NCBI RefSeq assembly: GCF_019218755.1
Contig: NZ_JAHUWZ010000007.1
Coordinates: 185,688-249,687, forward strand
Length of the DNA: 64,000 nucleotides
Source of the DNA: Acidovorax sp. sif1233
GTDB taxonomy: Bacteria; Pseudomonadota; Gammaproteobacteria; Burkholderiales; Burkholderiaceae_C
Reading direction: 5' to 3'
Shown: positions 38,223 to 47,422 of the stretch, in pieces
Layout of the letters: the number at the start of each line of letters is the position of its first letter
Position numbering within the stretch: the stretch's first letter is position 1
Position numbers and translations under genes: made by a program
The notes under the pieces: model-generated
Database searches by the model: none
Told to the model about the DNA's origin: nothing
The model's input: only the letters and a program-made list of their open reading frames with translations

Positions 38223-39674
38223 TTGAAAATCTTCCAGCGAGAGCAGCGCTCCCTCTTCGGCGAGATCCTTGACTGGATGCTCACGCCGCTGCTGCTGCTG
38301 TGGCCCGTGAGCCTGGCGCTCACCTGGCTCGTGGCCCAGGGTCTGGCCAACAAGCCGTTCGACCGGGCGCTGGAGTACAACGCCCATGCGCTGGCCCAGC
38401 TCGTGTCCGTGGTGGGCGGCAAGGTGCAGTTCAACCTGCCCCAGCCGGCCAGCGAAATCCTGCGCGCGGACGACTCCGACATCGTCTACTACCAAGTCAT
38501 CGGCCCGGGGGGCGAATTCCTCTCCGGCGAACGGGAACTGCCCGAGCCCGCCAGCGACGAAGTGCCCCTGTCCGGCGAGGTGCGCCTGCGCGACGCCGAG
38601 ATGCGCGGCATCGAGATCCGCGTGGCCTACATCTGGGTGCGCCTGCCGCTGGAGGGCACGCCCGTGGCGCTGGTGCAGGTGGCCGAGACGCGCGAAAAGC
38701 GCAGCGTGCTGGCCACCGAGATCATCAAGGGCGTGATGCTGCCGCAGTTCGTCATCCTGCCGCTGGCGGTGCTGCTGGTGTGGCTGGCGCTCGCGCGCGG
38801 CATCCAGCCGCTGAACCAGCTGGAGCAGCGCATCCGCGCGCGCAACCCCGACGACCTCTCGCCGCTGGACGACCGCACCGTGCCGCTCGAGGTCGCGCCG
38901 CTGGTCTCGTCGGTGAACGACCTGCTCACGCGCCTGAACGACTCGCTGGCCACGCAAAAGCGTTTCCTGGCCGACGCGGCGCACCAGCTCAAGACCCCGC
39001 TGGCGGGCCTGCGCATGCAGGCCGACCTGGCCCAGCGCGAAGGCACCAGCACCGAAGAGCTCAAGCGCTCGCTGCAGCAGATCGGCCGCTCCAGCATCCG
39101 CGCCACGCACACCGTGAACCAGCTGCTCGCATTGGCGCGCGCGGAAGGCAGCGGCGTGGGCATCGCGCGCCAGCCCTGCGACCTGGCGCGCCTCGTGATC
39201 GAGGTGGTGCGCGACTCGGTGCCGCGCGCGCTCGAAAAACACATCGACCTGGGCTACGACGGCGCCGAGCCCGGCTCACCCGGCGTGCTGCTGGACGGCA
39301 ACCCCACGCTGCTCAAGGAACTGGTGCGCAACCTGCTCGACAACGCCATCAACTACACGCCTTCCACCCCCGCCAAGCCCGGCGTGGTCACGGCCCACGT
39401 GCTGGCCGATACCTTCGGCCACGTGCTGCTGCTGCAGGTGGAAGACTCCGGCCCCGGCGTGCCCGAGGCCGAGCGCGAGCTGGTGTTCCAGCCCTTTTAC
39501 CGGGCGCTGGGCAGCGAGGCCGACGGCTCGGGCCTGGGCCTGCCCATCGTGCTGGAGATCGCACGCAAGCACGGGGCCGAGGTCACGCTGGAAGACGCGC
39601 GCCCTGGCCACCACCCGCCCGGCGCGCGTTTCAGCGTGCGGTTCGCGGCGCGGGATGTGGTGGCGGGGTCCTGA
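38223..39674 (+). CDS. sensor histidine kinase (TctE-like)
   Basis: 483 residues from TTG at 38223 (preceded by AAAGGG at 9 bases); another in-frame TTG at 38178 lies inside repeat D. Two membrane segments (MLTPLLLLWPVSLALTWLVA and LPQFVILPLAVLLVWLAL) enclose a periplasmic sensor of about 140 residues. Then a HAMP-like linker, the H-box FLADAAHQLKTPLAGLRMQ, N-box ELVRNLLDNAINYTP, and G-boxes EDSGPGVPE and GSGLGLPIVLEIA. Autokinase for the upstream regulator. Confidence 0.92.
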   Translation: MKIFQREQRSLFGEILDWMLTPLLLLWPVSLALTWLVAQGLANKPFDRALEYNAHALAQLVSVVGGKVQFNLPQPASEILRADDSDIVYYQVIGPGGEFLSGERELPEPASDEVPLSGEVRLRDAEMRGIEIRVAYIWVRLPLEGTPVALVQVAETREKRSVLATEIIKGVMLPQFVILPLAVLLVWLALARGIQPLNQLEQRIRARNPDDLSPLDDRTVPLEVAPLVSSVNDLLTRLNDSLATQKRFLADAAHQLKTPLAGLRMQADLAQREGTSTEELKRSLQQIGRSSIRATHTVNQLLALARAEGSGVGIARQPCDLARLVIEVVRDSVPRALEKHIDLGYDGAEPGSPGVLLDGNPTLLKELVRNLLDNAINYTPSTPAKPGVVTAHVLADTFGHVLLLQVEDSGPGVPEAERELVFQPFYRALGSEADGSGLGLPIVLEIARKHGAEVTLEDARPGHHPPGARFSVRFAARDVVAGS

Positions 39675-39821
39675 GCCAGGCCGGGTGCACCCCGCCGCAC
39701 GGCCTTTCGCGCTGCGGCACATTCCGCGCCGGAATGGGATGAGTTCCAAACGTTGTTAGCCAGCCCGGCCATGCCTCTCCAGAATGGGCCGCACATGCCG
39801 CGAGGCGAGGAGAGGACCACG

Positions 39822-40823
39822 ATGACGACGATGAAACGGCGCAAGCTGCTGATCTCCACCGCCGCTGCCTGCCTGGGAGGTGCTGCCCAGGCGCAATCCG
39901 CCCCTGTGTCCACGGGCAGCGCACGGCCCCTGCGGCTGCTGGTGCCCTTTGCCGCGGGCGGCGCCACCGACATCACGGCGCGCGCCCTCGCCGGCCCGCT
40001 GTCGCTGTTGCTGGGTGCACCCGTGGCCGTGGAGAACCGCCCCGGCGCGGCCGGTGCCACCTGCATGGCCGAGGTCGCTGCCGCCGCGCCCGACGGCGCC
40101 ACGCTGGGCGTGGCCACGCTGTCCACCCATGGCGTGAACCCAGCCGTCTACAAACACCTGACCTACAACGCGCTGGACGGCTTCACCCCCGTCACCGAGA
40201 TCGTCAAGGCCCCGGGCGTGCTGGTGGTGCACCCCGGCCTGCCGGTGCGCGATTTCGCGCAGTTCATGCAGCACCTGAAGGCGCGGCCGGGCCAGCTGGC
40301 CTATGCCTCGCCGGGCAACGGCACCATCGGCCACATGTGGGGCGAGCTGCTCAAGAGCAGTGCCAATGTGCGCATGGACCACCTGCCCCAGGCGGGCGCC
40401 ACGGCAGCACTGGCCGAGGTGCTGGCGGGCCGGGTGCCGGTGTACTTCGACCAGGTGGCGTCGTCGCTGCCGCACATCCAGGCCGGCCGTTTGCGGGCCC
40501 TGGCCGTGTCGTGGAGCCGGCGCCTGGCCCTGCTGCCCGAGGTGCCCACCTACGCCGAGCTCAGCCTGTTCTCGAACAACGACCCGTCCTGGTTCGGCCT
40601 GGTGGCCCCTGCGCACACGCCGGCCGCCACGGCGCGGCGGCTGCGCGACGCGGTGGCCACGGTGTTGCGCGAGCCCGCGGTGCTGGCGCGCCTGGGAGAG
40701 CAGGGGCTGTTTGCCTCGGGCAGCCTGCCGGACGAGTTTGCCGCGCAGATCCGCAAGGAGGTCGAGAAGATGCGGCGCGTCAGCCGGTTTGCGCGCATCA
40801 CGCTCGGCAAGGACGCAGCGTGA
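39822..40823 (+). CDS. Bug-family tripartite tricarboxylate receptor, copy 2
   Basis: 333 residues from ATG at 39822 (GAGGAGAGG upstream). Signal peptide MKRRKLLISTAAACLGGAAQ from the second Met. Motifs RLLVPFAAGGATDITARAL, VAVENRPGAAGATCMAEVAA and LAYASPGNGTIGHMWGELLK parallel copy 1 closely, including the shared GVNPAVY and FSNNDPSWFGLVAPAHTPA segments. It directly follows the two-component pair, which may control it. No permease partner nearby. Confidence 0.93.
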   Translation: MTTMKRRKLLISTAAACLGGAAQAQSAPVSTGSARPLRLLVPFAAGGATDITARALAGPLSLLLGAPVAVENRPGAAGATCMAEVAAAAPDGATLGVATLSTHGVNPAVYKHLTYNALDGFTPVTEIVKAPGVLVVHPGLPVRDFAQFMQHLKARPGQLAYASPGNGTIGHMWGELLKSSANVRMDHLPQAGATAALAEVLAGRVPVYFDQVASSLPHIQAGRLRALAVSWSRRLALLPEVPTYAELSLFSNNDPSWFGLVAPAHTPAATARRLRDAVATVLREPAVLARLGEQGLFASGSLPDEFAAQIRKEVEKMRRVSRFARITLGKDAA

Positions 40824-40826
40824 CGG

Positions 40827-41591
40827 CTATGCCGCAGGCGCATGCGGCGGACGCAGCGCGCGAAGGGACATCAGCGCCATGAAGAGAAAGCCATTCTGGG
40901 TGGGCGCGCGGTACACCCCCAGCGCGCCCAGCACCTGCGCCGCCACGCCCGCGAGTTCCCAGCCGTCGGTCTCGTCCGCTTCCCAGCGCGGCACCGTCAG
41001 GGGCGCAAAGCCGCGCTCGTCGCCCCACTCCCACACCGCGGGAATGCGGGCCACCACCTGGGGATCGTTGTGGAAATTGGCCCAGGCCCACAGCCAGGTG
41101 CCGCTGGTCCGGGAAATCGATCCGATGAATTCAATGTCCGCCACCAGCCGCGGCACGCCGGCGTGCGAGAAGGTGAGCGTGCCCTGCACCTGGTCATAGT
41201 CCCAGCGCTCGAAGCGCGAGATGCCGTGGTCCGTCTCCAGGGCATCCTGCTTGCCCACCAGGGCCTGGTGGCTTTCGGTGACCGCGTCCACCCAGGCGTC
41301 GTGCGGCGCATCCGCCATGGCGCCGACACTCTGCGCCATGGAGTCCTGGTAGCAGTGGTGGCAGATGATCTGCAGGTCCAGGCAGTCCTCGTTGCGCTCG
41401 TTCCACTCGCCGCCCTCCCGCTCCAGGGCTGCCTGGCAACTGGCGCACCAGGCGTCGGGAAAGGGGCAGTCCGGCGCCGGCATGTCGCAGAACCAGCGCT
41501 GCGCCGGCTGGCGGCACAGGTGCCCGCAGACGTAGGTGGCGGTGGCTTCGCCGTGGCGGTTGCAGTGGATGGCGGAGAGTTCTTCGGTCAT
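40827..41591 (-). CDS. DUF6882 domain protein with N-terminal Cys/His-rich region
   Basis: 254 residues from ATG at 41591. The first 90 residues hold repeated Cys and His (IHCNRHGE, YVCGHLCRQ, FPDAWCASCQ, IICHHCYQD), a likely double zinc-binding module. The rest, with ERWDYDQVQGTLTFSHAG, SGTWLWAWANFHND and NGFLFMALMSLR, matches DUF6882. Function unknown. It converges on the Bug receptor gene, with 3 bases between the stops. Confidence 0.8.
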   Translation of the reverse strand: MTEELSAIHCNRHGEATATYVCGHLCRQPAQRWFCDMPAPDCPFPDAWCASCQAALEREGGEWNERNEDCLDLQIICHHCYQDSMAQSVGAMADAPHDAWVDAVTESHQALVGKQDALETDHGISRFERWDYDQVQGTLTFSHAGVPRLVADIEFIGSISRTSGTWLWAWANFHNDPQVVARIPAVWEWGDERGFAPLTVPRWEADETDGWELAGVAAQVLGALGVYRAPTQNGFLFMALMSLRALRPPHAPAA

Positions 41592-41674
41592 GGCGCGGGG
41601 CTCGCGAAAGGAGGGGCGGAATCGAAGGATGGGCGCGGAACGCCGGGCGCTACCGCCAGCGCGGCCACCACGGT

Positions 41675-42370
41675 TCAGCCGCAGGCGCGCATCGTCTTGC
41701 CGGCCATCGCCGTGCGCAGGGCGTCCAGCTGGGGGCGCAGCGATTCGGTCACGGCGGGCAGTCGCAGCGTGAAACCTGCCGTGTCCGGCCGCTCCTGCAC
41801 CACGCGGGCCGTGCGCACGCCCTTGCCGCCCAGGGTGGCCAGCTCGCGCTCGGCGGCCTCCTTCGAGGCGAAGCGGCCCAGCGAAAGGCCGAATTCCAGG
41901 GTGCCGCCCGCGCGGTCGTGGTCGACCTTGCGGGCACGCAGTTCGGCCCGTTTCCTGTCCAGCGTTTCCAGGTCCTCGAAGCGGCCCATGTAGACCATCC
42001 AGCGGCCCGGCACGGGCGTGGGCTCGAGCAGCCAGCTGCCCTGGGGCAGGTTGGCGGCGGCGGCGCGCAGGGCGTCGGCCTGGCGTTCGTCGAACACGCC
42101 CGCCTGAAGGCATTCGCCGGTGTCGGGCGGGGTGGGGGTCTCGGCGGAAGCCGCAGCCGCTGCGCTGGGGGCGGCGGGCGACGCGGCGGCGGGAGCCTTG
42201 CCGGAGTTCACCCGCAGGATCTGCAGCGTCTCGGGCCGTATCTGCTGGTCCATGCGCTGGGGCTCGGCCTGCTCCTCGGGGGCGAAGCCCCAGTCCCGAA
42301 GCAGCCCCTGCGACCACGCGTAGTAGCCCGCGTTGGCCAGCAGCAGAGCGATCACGGCAAGTCGCAGCAT
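41675..42370 (-). CDS. SPOR domain protein
   Basis: 231 residues from ATG at 42370. One N-terminal membrane segment (MLRLAVIALLLANAGYYAW), an Ala/Pro-rich linker (about 50-85), and a C-terminal SPOR-like domain from about residue 95 (GECLQAGVFDERQADALRAAA, RWMVYMGRF, EFGLSLGRFASKEAAERELATL), which in known proteins binds denuded peptidoglycan at the septum. It follows birA on the same strand. Confidence 0.8.
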   Translation of the reverse strand: MLRLAVIALLLANAGYYAWSQGLLRDWGFAPEEQAEPQRMDQQIRPETLQILRVNSGKAPAAASPAAPSAAAAASAETPTPPDTGECLQAGVFDERQADALRAAAANLPQGSWLLEPTPVPGRWMVYMGRFEDLETLDRKRAELRARKVDHDRAGGTLEFGLSLGRFASKEAAERELATLGGKGVRTARVVQERPDTAGFTLRLPAVTESLRPQLDALRTAMAGKTMRACG

Positions 42371-42527
42371 GGGGGCCTCTCCTTGTTTTCCCGCCGGTTG
42401 TCCATGGGGTTGCGCGCCCTCGTCCCCGCCCGCGTGGCGGGCCCGCCCAGGGCCAGGGCCGCCATGGAACAGGCGTCGCCAGGCCACGACGGGCAGCCTC
42501 CGCCCCGATGGAGAGGCGCGGCGCGGC

Positions 42528-43403
42528 TCAGGGGGGGCTCCCCAGCTCTTGCACGGCGCTGGGCCGCACGCTGATCTCGGAACTGGTGATCGCCTGCATG
42601 CCGCCGGCCGTGTGCACCAGGAGCGCGCCGTCGTCGCCCACGCCGTGGGCCGTGCCCGCGGTGCCGTCGCTCAGGGCCACGGCACGGCCCTGCAGCACGT
42701 CGCGGGCCGCGAAACGTGGCTGCATGGGGCCAAAGCCGTAGCCTTCGAACGAGCGCAGCATGCCGATCAGCGGCGGCACGATGCGCAGCAGGGCGGCGGG
42801 TGCGTCCAGGCCGGGCTCCACGTCCTGCAGGCTGCCCGGCGGCATGCTCATGCCTTCGCTGCCACGCGGCAGCACGTTGATGCCGATGCCCACGACCACG
42901 TAGCGCGCCGTGCCGGCTGGCCCCTGCGGGGACGGCGCGGCCCCCTGGAGCGCTACGAAACTGGCCGTCTCGACCAGGATGCCGCCCAGCTTGCGGTCGC
43001 CACCCGCGCCGCCCAGCCAGAGGTCGTTGGGCCATTTCAGGCCCACGCGGGCGGCCTGGCCCGCACCCAGCGGCGGCAGCACGGGCTGCAGGCTCTCGGC
43101 CACGCTCACGCCCACGGCGAGCGACAGCCCCGACCAGTCGCGCGGCGCGAGCGGCAGGCCCAGGGACATCATCAGCGAAGACCCCACATCGCTCTGCCAC
43201 GCCCGCCCCATGCGGCCCCGACCGGCGGTCTGCTGCTCGGCCACGAGCAGCGTGGGCTCGCACTGGCCGGCGCGGGCGCGGCGCATGAGTTCGGTGTTGG
43301 TCGAGTCGATGCTGGGCAGCACCTCGACGGTAAAACCGGGTAACAGCGGTGACACCGCCTCCCACACGGCCTCGGCGGGCCAGCGGATGGGGGCGGCGGT
43401 CAC
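42528..43403 (-). CDS. birA: biotin--[acetyl-CoA-carboxylase] ligase
   Basis: 291 residues from a GTG at 43403 that overlaps the stop of the SET gene (GTGA). Catalytic motifs: IDSTNTELMRRA near residue 35, QQTAGRGRMGRAW near 60 (biotinyl-AMP loop), RVGLKWPNDLWLGG near 122 and KLGGILVE, VVGIGINV. It lacks the N-terminal HTH of E. coli BirA, so it is a ligase only. The C-terminal SH3-like domain is present. Confidence 0.92.
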   Translation of the reverse strand: MTAAPIRWPAEAVWEAVSPLLPGFTVEVLPSIDSTNTELMRRARAGQCEPTLLVAEQQTAGRGRMGRAWQSDVGSSLMMSLGLPLAPRDWSGLSLAVGVSVAESLQPVLPPLGAGQAARVGLKWPNDLWLGGAGGDRKLGGILVETASFVALQGAAPSPQGPAGTARYVVVGIGINVLPRGSEGMSMPPGSLQDVEPGLDAPAALLRIVPPLIGMLRSFEGYGFGPMQPRFAARDVLQGRAVALSDGTAGTAHGVGDDGALLVHTAGGMQAITSSEISVRPSAVQELGSPP

Positions 43404-44026
43404 TGGCGGCGGCCTTTCCGGGCGCCGGGCTGGAGGTTCCCTGGGACTGGCTGGGTGGCCTTGGCGGTTTTGGTCGGTTTGGCGGGCAGGGCGGGCTTCG
43501 TGGCCGCCTTGGCGGGGCTGCGCGGCACCGGCGGCGCCCAGCCGCGCTTGGGCGCGAGCAGCGTGCCGCGGCAGTTGTCGCTGCCGCACCAGCAGGGGTA
43601 TTCCGCCTTCAGCTTGGGCGTGTAGCGCTCTTCGATGATCAGCCCGTAGTCGTAGTTCAGCTCTTCGCCCGCCTTGATATTGCGCAGCGCCGTGATGAAA
43701 ATGCGGCCGTCCCGTTCGTCGGCGTAGCAGTTGGGGTTGCAGCTGTGGTTGATCCAGCGCGAGGAATTGCCGCCGAACTTTGCGTCGATCACGCGGTCTT
43801 CATCCACGTGGAAGTAGAACGTGTGGTTGGGCTGCAGGGGGTCGTGCGGGTGGCGGTCCTGCGCCTCCTGCCAGGTGATGACCTCGCCGGTGTACTCCAC
43901 CAGCACCTCGCCCTCGGCGATGTCCTGGGCGGCGAACACGCCGTTGCCATGGACGCCCGAGCGCCGGGTCTGGATGCGGCGTCCCGGTGCGGCGGTGGGG
44001 GCGGCGGGCGAGGCAAAGCGGGGCAT
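43400..44026 (-). CDS. SET domain protein, probable protein-lysine methyltransferase
   Basis: 208 residues. SET core: RRSGVHGNGVFAAQDIAEGE near residue 23, FGGNSSRWINHSCNPNCYAD near 84 (NHSCxPN), GEELNYDYG near 120, and the post-SET Cys cluster CWCGSDNCRGTL near 143. A Lys/Ala/Pro-rich tail (about 160-208) resembles a histone-like or DNA-binding tail. The ATG at 44026 is the likely start. It is coupled to birA by overlap and divergent from topB. Bacterial targets unknown. Confidence 0.9.
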   Translation of the reverse strand: MPRFASPAAPTAAPGRRIQTRRSGVHGNGVFAAQDIAEGEVLVEYTGEVITWQEAQDRHPHDPLQPNHTFYFHVDEDRVIDAKFGGNSSRWINHSCNPNCYADERDGRIFITALRNIKAGEELNYDYGLIIEERYTPKLKAEYPCWCGSDNCRGTLLAPKRGWAPPVPRSPAKAATKPALPAKPTKTAKATQPVPGNLQPGARKGRRQ

Positions 44027-44050
44027 GGCAAAAACTCTGTTAACTTGATA

Positions 44051-44085
44051 GTGCACACATGTGTGCGTGCGCGTGTATGCGCGCG
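44051..44085. promoter_or_regulatory. 35-base alternating purine-pyrimidine tract (Z-DNA-prone)
   Basis: Strict purine-pyrimidine alternation without a break, beginning GTGCACACATGTGTGC and ending ATGCGCGCG. It sits in the 137-base divergent region between the SET gene and topB. Such GT/GC tracts readily adopt Z-DNA under negative supercoiling. Confidence 0.8.
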
Positions 44086-44163
44086 AAACCCGAATTGTAG
44101 GAGCGACCGGGCCGGAACCGGGCGCTCAGAACGAACGACGACGATGACAGGCAAGAGCCCCAA

Positions 44164-47091
44164 ATGACCAAGACCCTGGTAATTGCAGAGAAACCCTCCG
44201 TGGCGCAGGACATCGTGCGCGCGCTCACCCCCGTGGCGGGCAAGTTCGACAAGCACGACGACCACTTCGAGAACGACCGCTACGTGGTCACCAGCGCCGT
44301 GGGCCACCTCGTGGAGATTCAGGCGCCCGAGGAATTCGACGTGAAGCGCGGCAAGTGGAGCTTTGCCCACCTGCCCGTGATCCCGCCGTACTTCGACCTC
44401 AAGCCCGTGGACAAGACCAAGACGCGCCTGAACGCGGTGGTCAAGCAGGCCAAGCGCAAGGACGTGACGCAACTCATCAACGCCTGTGACGCGGGCCGCG
44501 AGGGCGAGCTGATCTTCCGCCTGATCGAGCAGTACGCCGGCGGCGCCAAGCCCCTGGGCAAGCCCGTCAAGCGCCTGTGGCTGCAGTCCATGACGCCCCA
44601 GGCCATCCGCGACGGCTTCGACGCACTGCGCACCGAGCAGCAGATGGCGGGCCTGGCCAGCGCCGCCCGCAGCCGCAGCGAGGCCGACTGGCTGGTGGGC
44701 ATCAACGGCACCCGCGCCATGACGGCGTTCAACTCGCGCGACGGCGGGTTCTTCCTGACCACCGTGGGCCGGGTGCAGACGCCCACGCTGTCGCTGGTGG
44801 TGGAGCGCGAGGAAAAGATCCGCAAGTTCGTGAGCCGCGACTACTGGGAAATCCACGCCACCTTCGGCGCGCAGGCCGGCGAGTACCCCGCCAAGTGGTT
44901 CGACCCCAAGTGGAAGAAGGGCGAGGACGTGGAGATGCGCGCGGACCGCGTGTGGTCCGCCGCCGAGGCCACGGCCATCGCCAACGCCGTGCGCGGCCAG
45001 CAGGCCACCGTCACCGAAGAGAGCAAGCCCACCACGCAGGCGTCGCCCCTGCTGTTCGACCTGACCAGCCTGCAGCGCGAGGCCAACGGCAAGTTCGGTT
45101 TCTCCGCCAAGACCACGCTGGCGCTGGCGCAAAGCCTGTACGAGCGCCACAAGGCCCTGACGTACCCGCGTACCGACTCGCGCGCGCTGCCCGAGGACTA
45201 TCTGCCCGTGGCCAGGCAGACCTTCGAGATGCTGGCCGACAGCGGCATGCGGCACCTGGCGCCGCACGCGCTCACCGCGCTGAGCAACAACTACGTGCGC
45301 CCGTCCAAGCGCATCTTCGACAACAGCAAGGTGAGCGATCACTTTGCCATCATCCCCACGCTGCAGGCCCCCAGCGGCCTCTCCGACGCCGAGCAGAAGC
45401 TGTACGACCTGGTCGTGCGCCGCTTCATGGCGGTGTTCTTCCCGAGCGCCGAATACACCGTCACCACCCGTATTTCCACGGTGGCGCCCCACAGCTTCAA
45501 GACCGAAGGCAAGGTGCTGGTCAGGCCCGGCTGGCTGGCCATCTACGGCAAGGAAGCCGCCGATGAGGTGGAAGGTGGCAAGGACGGCGACAAGGGCCAG
45601 AACCTCGTGCCCGTGAAGCCCGGCGAAAGCGTCAACACCCTGGCAGCCGACCCCAAGGGCCTCAAGACCAAGCCGCCCGCCCGCTACTCCGAAGCCACGC
45701 TGCTGGGCGCCATGGAAAGCGCCGGCAAGCAGATCGACGACGACGAACTGCGCGAGGCCATGCAGGAAAAAGGCCTGGGCACGCCCGCCACGCGCGCGGC
45801 CATCATCGAAGGCCTGTTGACCGAAAAGTACATGCTGCGCGAAGGCCGCGAAATCATTCCCACGGCCAAGGCCTTCCAGCTCATGACGCTGCTGCGCGGG
45901 CTGGAGGTCGAGGAACTGTGCCGCGCGGACCTGACCGGCGAATGGGAGTTCAAGCTCTCGCAGATGGAAAAGGGCCAGCTCAGCCGCGAATCCTTCATGG
46001 CCGACATCGCCGCCATGACCGAGCGCATGGTCAAGAAGGCCAAGGAATACGACCGCGACACCATCCCCGGCGACTACGCCACGCTCGAATCGCCCTGCCC
46101 CAACTGCGGTGGTGTGGTGAAAGAGAACTACCGCCGCTTTGCCTGCGTGGGCAAGCCCGGCTCGGAAGGTTGCGGCTTCAGTTTTGGCAAGTCGCCCGCG
46201 GGCCGCACCTTTGAAACGGCAGAGGCCAACGCCCTGCTGCGCGACAAGAAGATCGGCCCGCTGGAGGGCTTCCGGTCCAAGGCCGGCTGGCCGTTCACGT
46301 CCGAAATCGTCATCAAGTACGACGACGAGGCGCACAACTACAAGCTCGAATTCGACTTTGGCGACGACAAGAAGGGCGAGGAATCGGGCGAGCTCGTGGA
46401 GTTTGAAGACGCCGCGCTCGGCCCCTGCCCCATCTGCGGATCGGAAGTGCACGAGCACGGTAGCAACTACGTGTGCAGCAAGGCCGTGCCCACCGCCGCG
46501 CAGCCCACGCCCAGCTGCACTTTCAAGAGCGGCAAGATCATCCTGCAGCAGCCCGTGGAGCGCGAGCAGATGCACAAGCTGCTGGAGACGGGCAAGACCG
46601 ACCTGCTCGACAAGTTCGTGAGCATGCGCACGCGCCGCGCTTTCAAGGCCCACCTGGCGTGGGACAAGGAGGCGGGCAAGGTCAACTTCGAGTTCGCACC
46701 GAGCAAGTTCCCGCCGCGTCCCGGGGCTGCTGCAAAAACAGTAGCTGCCAAGGCAGGAAAGACAAGCGCTGCAGCCAAAAAGTCCGCCAAGCCTGCCGCC
46801 GCCAAGAAAGCCCCGGCCACCAAGACCGCCGCTGCCAAGGCACCGCGCAAGGCCGCAGCCGGCAAGGCCCCCAGCGCCGCCCTGGCCGCCGTGATCGGCG
46901 CCGAGCCCGTGGCCCGGCCCGAGGCCGTCAAGAAAATGTGGGAATACATCAAGGCAAACAACCTGCAGGATCCCAAGGACAAGCGCACGATCGTCGCCGA
47001 CGACAAGCTGCGCGTCGTGTTTGGCAAGGACAGCGCGGGCATGTTCGAGCTGGCGGGCATTCTGGGCAACCACCTGGGTGGCGAAGGATGA
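44164..47091 (+). CDS. topB: DNA topoisomerase III with C-terminal zinc fingers, Lys/Ala linker and SWIB domain
   Basis: 975 residues, longer than E. coli TopB. TOPRIM start TKTLVIAEKPSVAQDIVRAL, INACDAGREGELIFRL near 103, active Tyr in ALTYPRTDSRALPE near 335. Cys pairs follow (CPNCGG near 645, CPICGS near 756). Residues about 850-905 are Ala/Lys-rich, histone H1-like, and part of this is encoded by repeat copy G. The end (RPEAVKKMWEYIKANNLQDP to MFELAGILGNHL) is a SWIB/MDM2 domain, as in chlamydial topoisomerase fusions. Confidence 0.96.
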   Translation: MTKTLVIAEKPSVAQDIVRALTPVAGKFDKHDDHFENDRYVVTSAVGHLVEIQAPEEFDVKRGKWSFAHLPVIPPYFDLKPVDKTKTRLNAVVKQAKRKDVTQLINACDAGREGELIFRLIEQYAGGAKPLGKPVKRLWLQSMTPQAIRDGFDALRTEQQMAGLASAARSRSEADWLVGINGTRAMTAFNSRDGGFFLTTVGRVQTPTLSLVVEREEKIRKFVSRDYWEIHATFGAQAGEYPAKWFDPKWKKGEDVEMRADRVWSAAEATAIANAVRGQQATVTEESKPTTQASPLLFDLTSLQREANGKFGFSAKTTLALAQSLYERHKALTYPRTDSRALPEDYLPVARQTFEMLADSGMRHLAPHALTALSNNYVRPSKRIFDNSKVSDHFAIIPTLQAPSGLSDAEQKLYDLVVRRFMAVFFPSAEYTVTTRISTVAPHSFKTEGKVLVRPGWLAIYGKEAADEVEGGKDGDKGQNLVPVKPGESVNTLAADPKGLKTKPPARYSEATLLGAMESAGKQIDDDELREAMQEKGLGTPATRAAIIEGLLTEKYMLREGREIIPTAKAFQLMTLLRGLEVEELCRADLTGEWEFKLSQMEKGQLSRESFMADIAAMTERMVKKAKEYDRDTIPGDYATLESPCPNCGGVVKENYRRFACVGKPGSEGCGFSFGKSPAGRTFETAEANALLRDKKIGPLEGFRSKAGWPFTSEIVIKYDDEAHNYKLEFDFGDDKKGEESGELVEFEDAALGPCPICGSEVHEHGSNYVCSKAVPTAAQPTPSCTFKSGKIILQQPVEREQMHKLLETGKTDLLDKFVSMRTRRAFKAHLAWDKEAGKVNFEFAPSKFPPRPGAAAKTVAAKAGKTSAAAKKSAKPAAAKKAPATKTAAAKAPRKAAAGKAPSAALAAVIGAEPVARPEAVKKMWEYIKANNLQDPKDKRTIVADDKLRVVFGKDSAGMFELAGILGNHLGGEG
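46726..46792 (+). repeat. short hairpin repeat, copy G (within topB)
   Basis: GCTGCTGCAAAAACAGTAGC then TGCCAAGGCAGGAAAGACAA and GCGCTGCAGCCAAAAAG aligns end to end with the intergenic family, though the left hairpin arm has decayed (AAGGCAG for AGCGCTTG). It is read in frame as AAAKTVAAKAGKTSAAAKK in the topB linker, about residues 855-876. Confidence 0.6.
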
Positions 47092-47312
47092 AGCCACGCG
47101 CAGCATCCGCAGCATCGCCTGTGTGGGGCTTCTGGCGCACCGCGCTGGTGGCTCTCGCGGTCGTTGGCGCGCTGGGCGGCTGCAGCAGCAGCAGCACGAC
47201 AGGTTCTGCGCGCTCCAGCGACCCCGCGAGCCCGCAGCAACCGCGGGGCGCCAGCGGCGTCACCGTGTTTGGCGATATCGATGTGGGCGTGACGCGGGAG
47301 CGCACGCGCTGA
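47088..47312 (+). CDS. small lipoprotein
   Basis: 74 residues. Positively charged start, hydrophobic core and lipobox (TALVALAVVGALGG then Cys), then a Ser/Thr-rich low-complexity stretch and GVTVFGDIDVGVTRERTR. The ATG overlaps the topB stop (ATGA). The C-terminal motif occurs in small hypothetical lipoproteins; function unknown. Confidence 0.75.
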   Translation: MKPRAASAASPVWGFWRTALVALAVVGALGGCSSSSTTGSARSSDPASPQQPRGASGVTVFGDIDVGVTRERTR

Positions 47313-47422
47313 CGCGTGGTGTGCTGCCTTGCAGGCCGTCCCCGCTGAACCTGCCGAACCTGCGCGGAGCCAGCCTTTCCGCCCCCACGGTCGATGATGG
47401 AACCTGAACCGCAGGGGAACGA

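Noticed and set aside
43789..47115. 1,108-codon open frame antisense to topB
   Set aside because: It is the mirror of topB codon bias in GC-rich DNA; the product is His/Gly/Leu-rich without domains, and topB is certain.
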